Notes under the pieces: model-generated
What the model was told of the DNA's origin: nothing
Databases searched by the model: none
Seen by the model: only the letters and a program-made list of their open reading frames with translations
Made by a program: the position numbers and the translations under genes
NCBI GenBank assembly: GCA_964649005.1
Contig: CAZYMD010000183.1
Span: forward strand, 1-9,759
Reading direction: 5' to 3'
Length of the DNA: 9,759 nt
DNA from: CAZGMJ01 sp964649005
GTDB taxonomy: Bacteria > Planctomycetota > Phycisphaerae > Sedimentisphaerales > Anaerobacaceae
Part shown: piece after piece, positions 7,246 to 9,759 of the stretch
Layout: each line of letters opens with the position of its first letter
Position numbering within the stretch: position 1 is the stretch's first letter

Positions 7246-7274
7246 ATTCTATCACTCAAGCCACACGATGACAA
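7246..7274 (-). promoter_or_regulatory. Sigma-70-type promoter of the URO-D/GH2/sulfatase/porter operon
   Basis: On the minus strand TTGTCA (7274-7269, five of six matches to TTGACA) is followed after exactly 17 bp by TAGAAT (7251-7246, five of six matches to TATAAT). Transcription would begin near 7239, giving a leader of about 40 nt that contains the Shine-Dalgarno sequence. It is the best promoter seen in the window and sits where the operon needs one. Confidence 0.65.
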
Positions 7275-7324
7275 AGAATATCGGAGACCCCTGCGATGTG
7301 TGTGCAATTCGTATTTGTGGCGAA

Positions 7325-7338
7325 CCCGGCGCGCCGGG
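7325..7338. repeat. Perfect 14-bp palindrome CCCGGCGCGCCGGG
   Basis: A perfect 14-bp palindrome, centred about 57 bp upstream of the -35 element of the operon promoter. It could be an activator or repressor site, or chance in a GC-rich stretch. No U-run follows it on either strand, so it does not look like an intrinsic terminator. Confidence 0.4.
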
Positions 7339-7357
7339 ATTGTTCCTTTCCGCAGAT

Positions 7358-7378
7358 CCGCCAATGGCGGTCCGGCGA
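7358..7378. repeat. Operator-like site, copy A (CCGCCAATGGCGG + TCCGGCGA)
   Basis: CCGCCA-A-TGGCGG is a near-perfect inverted repeat (six-base arms, one-base centre) followed by TCCGGCGA. The whole 21-bp unit recurs imperfectly 58 bp further upstream (7416-7437), matching at 17 of 22 aligned positions with one gap. It lies 84 bp upstream of the operon -35 and may be one of a pair of transcription-factor sites; this is inference. Confidence 0.4.
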
Positions 7379-7415
7379 CATGTAAGGCCGAGATGGTCTC
7401 CCCGCGAGAAGAACG

Positions 7416-7437
7416 CCGCATTTGGCGGAACCGGCGA
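7416..7437. repeat. Operator-like site, copy B (CCGCATTTGGCGG + AACCGGCGA)
   Basis: Second, degenerate copy of the 7358-7378 unit. It keeps CCGC, TGGCGG and CCGGCGA in the same order, but the inverted repeat is weaker (CCGC/GCGG). The 58-bp offset is between five and six helical turns, so the two sites would not be exactly on the same face. Confidence 0.35.
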
Positions 7438-7499
7438 TTCACACTACCTACAAACGTGAATCGCAACCCGTGCCTGCTCACAATTCGAGCGCAAAAGAA

Positions 7500-7529
7500 C
7501 GGGGCCTGCACTATATAATGCAGACCCCG
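7500..7529 (-). terminator. Intrinsic terminator of the LamG protein gene (possibly bidirectional)
   Basis: CGGGG-C-CTGCA (7500-7510) pairs with TGCAG-A-CCCCG (7519-7529): a ten-pair stem with one mismatch and an 8-nt loop. On the minus strand it is followed by TTCTTTT, and on the plus strand by ATTTTC, so it could stop transcription from either side. It lies 55 nt past the TAA of the LamG gene, which makes it that gene's natural terminator and isolates the downstream operon from read-through. Confidence 0.85.
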
Positions 7530-7584
7530 ATTTTCTCATCTGCGACCTTAATACAGGCCGCATTTCAAATACAAGCGTAGCCTC

Positions 7585-9759
7585 TTATGGCTCCGGCCAC
7601 AACTGCTCCTCGAGCCAATGATTCAGAAGTTCCGCGTAGTCCACGAAATTGACAACATCCGGATTAGCCGGGTTGTAAACTCCTGCATCGCCGACCTTCG
7701 TGACAATATTCACCGCCGAAGTCAGAGGAACGTACAGAGTTCCGTCACCGGGCGTCGTATCGGCAAGATATGCAATTTCCGCATCGGTTAATACACGACC
7801 GTAAAGCGCCAGTTCATCCATCATGCCGCCGTAGTAGTGATCGATCGGAGTGCTGGCCAAATTAGCCGCTCCGGCGTTCTCCTGCAGTTTCGCTCCGATA
7901 TACAGTCCTTCACCGGGCGAAGAAATGTCACCGGTAGTAACATTCGCCTGAGTGTTGGCCAGTGCGCCATTGCAGTAGATTCGTAGCTCGGCTGCATCTG
8001 CGTCGCGAACTGCAGCCGCATGGACCCAGTCACCTGTGGCGAATTCATCGCTGTTGCCGTTCACGATGGTCTTGGTGACATTGTCATCGATAACAAAGCG
8101 GAAGTCACCAGCTCCCTCGAATTTCAGGGCGTATCTGTTGCCGCTTGCGCCTGTGAACTCACTGCTGTTCGTTCCGTTACACAGGACGAACTCCTTGGGA
8201 TCGTTGGCCACGAAATCATCCTTGATCCATACTGAGATCGAGAACGATCCGGCGCCGAACTCTACAGAAGGATTATCCGCAACCGTTACGTAGCTGCTGG
8301 ACGTGCTCAGATCGAGTGCGTTACCGAAGGCTCCGGCACTGTAAGCTACGGCGCCTTGCGCCACACCGTTGCCCGATCCGGCGCTGTTGGAGAGGTTGTT
8401 CTCGAACTTCCACAACGCATTGGCGGCCCCTGGAACTGCTGTTGCAATCTCTGCATCGCTCTTCAGCCAATCGCCGACCATCACATCGAGGTCTCCGTAA
8501 TTGACGATCCCGTCGTTGTTGAAGTCGATTGCCAGAGGAGTTCCATAGCCCGAAATGTATCTTGGCGGATATAACCTGACGTCATCGAAGAACATCAGAC
8601 CTGAGCCGCCCGGCTGGAAACCAATCGTCATACTGTCGATATTGAGCATGTTCAAACTGGGATTCAAAGTCGTGAATTCGGTTAGAGCCAGCGGCCACTC
8701 TGTCCAGCTTGTCACATTAGCCGCGTTAGGATCGGGATTTATGACAGTCGCCATCTGACCGGTGCTGTCCTTAATCTTTACATACATGTTTGCCCGAGCG
8801 TTGCTCTGGATGCCGATATCCTGACTCATGAACGTCGCCCCGGTTACTGCACCTGTGGTGGTGATGTTCGAGAACACCACCTCAGCCGGAACGCCGGCTT
8901 GGTGGCTGGTCAATGCCAGACCTATATAGGCAGGCGAATTCATCTGCAGTTCGTATGCAGCGACCTGCTCCCATGTGCCCGGCGATCCACCGACATCATT
9001 GGCGTGATACGCCGTGAAGGTGCCGGCTAGGTTCTTCGTCAGCTTAAGCCACTGCGGACGATCTGAAACTCCGGCCATTTGTACATTTGCACTGGCCCCT
9101 TCCGTATCTACGCGATACTGGAACGTTATGCCCTGGGTATTTGAAATACCGACGAAGACATTGATTGAGTTCGCATCGAGTGTCTCGCGAATCATAATGC
9201 CGGCCTTTGCCCACTCATTCAGGCCCGAGCCCGTGATTGCACCGACCTTGGCGACGATTTCGACTGCTCCGGAACCGAGAGTCTTCCACGCAAAGTGGAA
9301 TTGATCCTCGGTATTCCAGATATCTGCACCGGCGCCTGTCATCGTGTATGTGCCCACGGGACCTTGGACTAAGCTGCCATGTGTGGGCAGGTGACCGTAG
9401 TACCATAGTGACATCGACTTGACGCCGTACTGTGTCCAGTCCCGGACATCATCGGGTAGTGTCCTTGTTATTTCGGAGAATCCACTGTAGAACATCGGAC
9501 CCGACTGTCTGCCGCCGTGTGTGATGTCGGTTTCGCAGAAGTGATCACCGTCCGCAAATACCGGGTAAGGATAACCCGCGATCGATCCGTTAGTCGTACC
9601 GCCGAAACCGTCGAGCCATGTCTCGAACACGCGATCCGGCGGTTCGTCGTTATAATCCTCGAACTCGTCGATAACAATATAACCGGCTATGTCGAATTTC
9701 CACACGCGACCCGTGCTGATACTCGAGTCATTATTGATCTCGTCAATTCGCCAGTAGTA
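7585..9759 (-). CDS. Secreted multidomain LamG protein with dockerin-like segments (C-terminal part; 5' end beyond window)
   Basis: The frame is open from the right edge to TAA at 7587-7585, giving the last 724 residues. The GTG at 9705 is an internal valine, not a start. The first visible residues, YYWRIDE...RVWKFDI, look like the end of the fibronectin-like unit (TYYWRIDEVN..VWSFTV) common in planctomycete secreted proteins. Next come DEFEDYND to SLWYYG (about 30-120), a beta-sandwich with DIWNTEDQFHF and EWAKAGIMIRETLDANS (about 138-310), and a beta domain ending FFDDVRLYPP (about 310-400). DFNNDGIVNYGDLDVMVGDW (411-431) is a dockerin-like calcium loop. A LamG/concanavalin-like domain spans about 448-666 (FGNALDLS..SYVTV, ..GGMMDELALYGRVLTDAEI). 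The tail holds a degenerate second dockerin-like segment (694-716) and ends WPEP. It is probably exported and may bind glycan or scaffold proteins; no catalytic motif was seen. Confidence 0.88.
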   Translation of the reverse strand, partial: YYWRIDEINNDSSISTGRVWKFDIAGYIVIDEFEDYNDEPPDRVFETWLDGFGGTTNGSIAGYPYPVFADGDHFCETDITHGGRQSGPMFYSGFSEITRTLPDDVRDWTQYGVKSMSLWYYGHLPTHGSLVQGPVGTYTMTGAGADIWNTEDQFHFAWKTLGSGAVEIVAKVGAITGSGLNEWAKAGIMIRETLDANSINVFVGISNTQGITFQYRVDTEGASANVQMAGVSDRPQWLKLTKNLAGTFTAYHANDVGGSPGTWEQVAAYELQMNSPAYIGLALTSHQAGVPAEVVFSNITTTGAVTGATFMSQDIGIQSNARANMYVKIKDSTGQMATVINPDPNAANVTSWTEWPLALTEFTTLNPSLNMLNIDSMTIGFQPGGSGLMFFDDVRLYPPRYISGYGTPLAIDFNNDGIVNYGDLDVMVGDWLKSDAEIATAVPGAANALWKFENNLSNSAGSGNGVAQGAVAYSAGAFGNALDLSTSSSYVTVADNPSVEFGAGSFSISVWIKDDFVANDPKEFVLCNGTNSSEFTGASGNRYALKFEGAGDFRFVIDDNVTKTIVNGNSDEFATGDWVHAAAVRDADAAELRIYCNGALANTQANVTTGDISSPGEGLYIGAKLQENAGAANLASTPIDHYYGGMMDELALYGRVLTDAEIAYLADTTPGDGTLYVPLTSAVNIVTKVGDAGVYNPANPDVVNFVDYAELLNHWLEEQLWPEP

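Larger units (their letters stand above)
7201..7584. other. 384-bp intergenic region upstream of the glycan operon
   Basis: This gap separates the LamG protein gene from the operon. It holds the terminator of the former (7500-7529), the promoter of the latter (7246-7274) and, between them, a GC-rich palindrome and a pair of repeated sites. An arginine-rich minus-strand frame (7511-7197) crosses it but starts inside the terminator hairpin and looks non-coding. I saw no tRNA, cobalamin-riboswitch box or CRISPR here. Confidence 0.8.

Noticed and set aside
7475..7488. lac-operator-like AATTGTGAGC on the minus strand
   Set aside because: Only a half-site is present, it lies within the upstream terminator's flank, and no LacI-type regulator is in the window.
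7197..7511. Minus-strand 104-residue frame in the intergenic region
   Set aside because: It begins inside the terminator hairpin, is very rich in arginine, has no family resemblance and overlaps the promoter; it looks like GC-driven chance.
9703..9705. GTG as start of the LamG protein
   Set aside because: The frame is open upstream to the window edge and the upstream residues (YYWRIDE..) fit a known repeat unit, so the codon is an internal valine.

Overview
The window looks like part of a genome from the Planctomycetota, most likely a Phycisphaerae (Sedimentisphaerales-like) lineage; this is an inference from protein style, not a proven placement. The clues are a large secreted LamG protein that carries dockerin-like segments and ends in a '..NHWLEEQLWPEP' type tail, a Tat lipoprotein sulfatase, and a GH2 enzyme and URO-D-like protein resembling those of planctomycete glycan loci. 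All genes recognised lie on the minus strand, so the window is best read from right to left.

Right end (9759 to 7585): the C-terminal ~724 residues of a very large secreted multidomain protein. It has no real start here; the frame is open through the window edge. It closes with a clear intrinsic terminator hairpin (7500-7529). The 384-bp gap 7201-7584 also holds a palindrome, an imperfect pair of repeated operator-like sites, and a good sigma-70-type promoter (TTGTCA, 17 bp, TAGAAT) just before the next gene.

Centre (7200 to 353): a compact four-gene operon in the order URO-D/MtaA-type methyltransferase-like protein, GH2 glycoside hydrolase lipoprotein, Tat-exported sulfatase lipoprotein with C-terminal HEAT-like repeats, and MFS sugar porter. 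Gaps are about 39, 13 and 16 bp and no internal terminator was seen. The logic is that of a small sulfated-glycan utilisation locus: desulfation and glycosidic cleavage outside the cytoplasm, uptake of the released sugar by the porter, and a cytoplasmic URO-D-family protein of unproven role. That protein has the His-x-Cys...Cys zinc set of corrinoid-linked methyltransferases, so removal of an O-methyl group from a methylated sugar is a testable but speculative role.

Left end (352 to 1): a 179-bp gap with three 20-bp tandem units running into a perfect dRS3/REP-like palindrome (ATTCCCGC-GAAG-GCGGGAAT), a possible weak promoter and a short inverted repeat. It is followed by the first 57 codons of a YbgC/FadM-type hotdog acyl-CoA thioesterase cut by the window edge.
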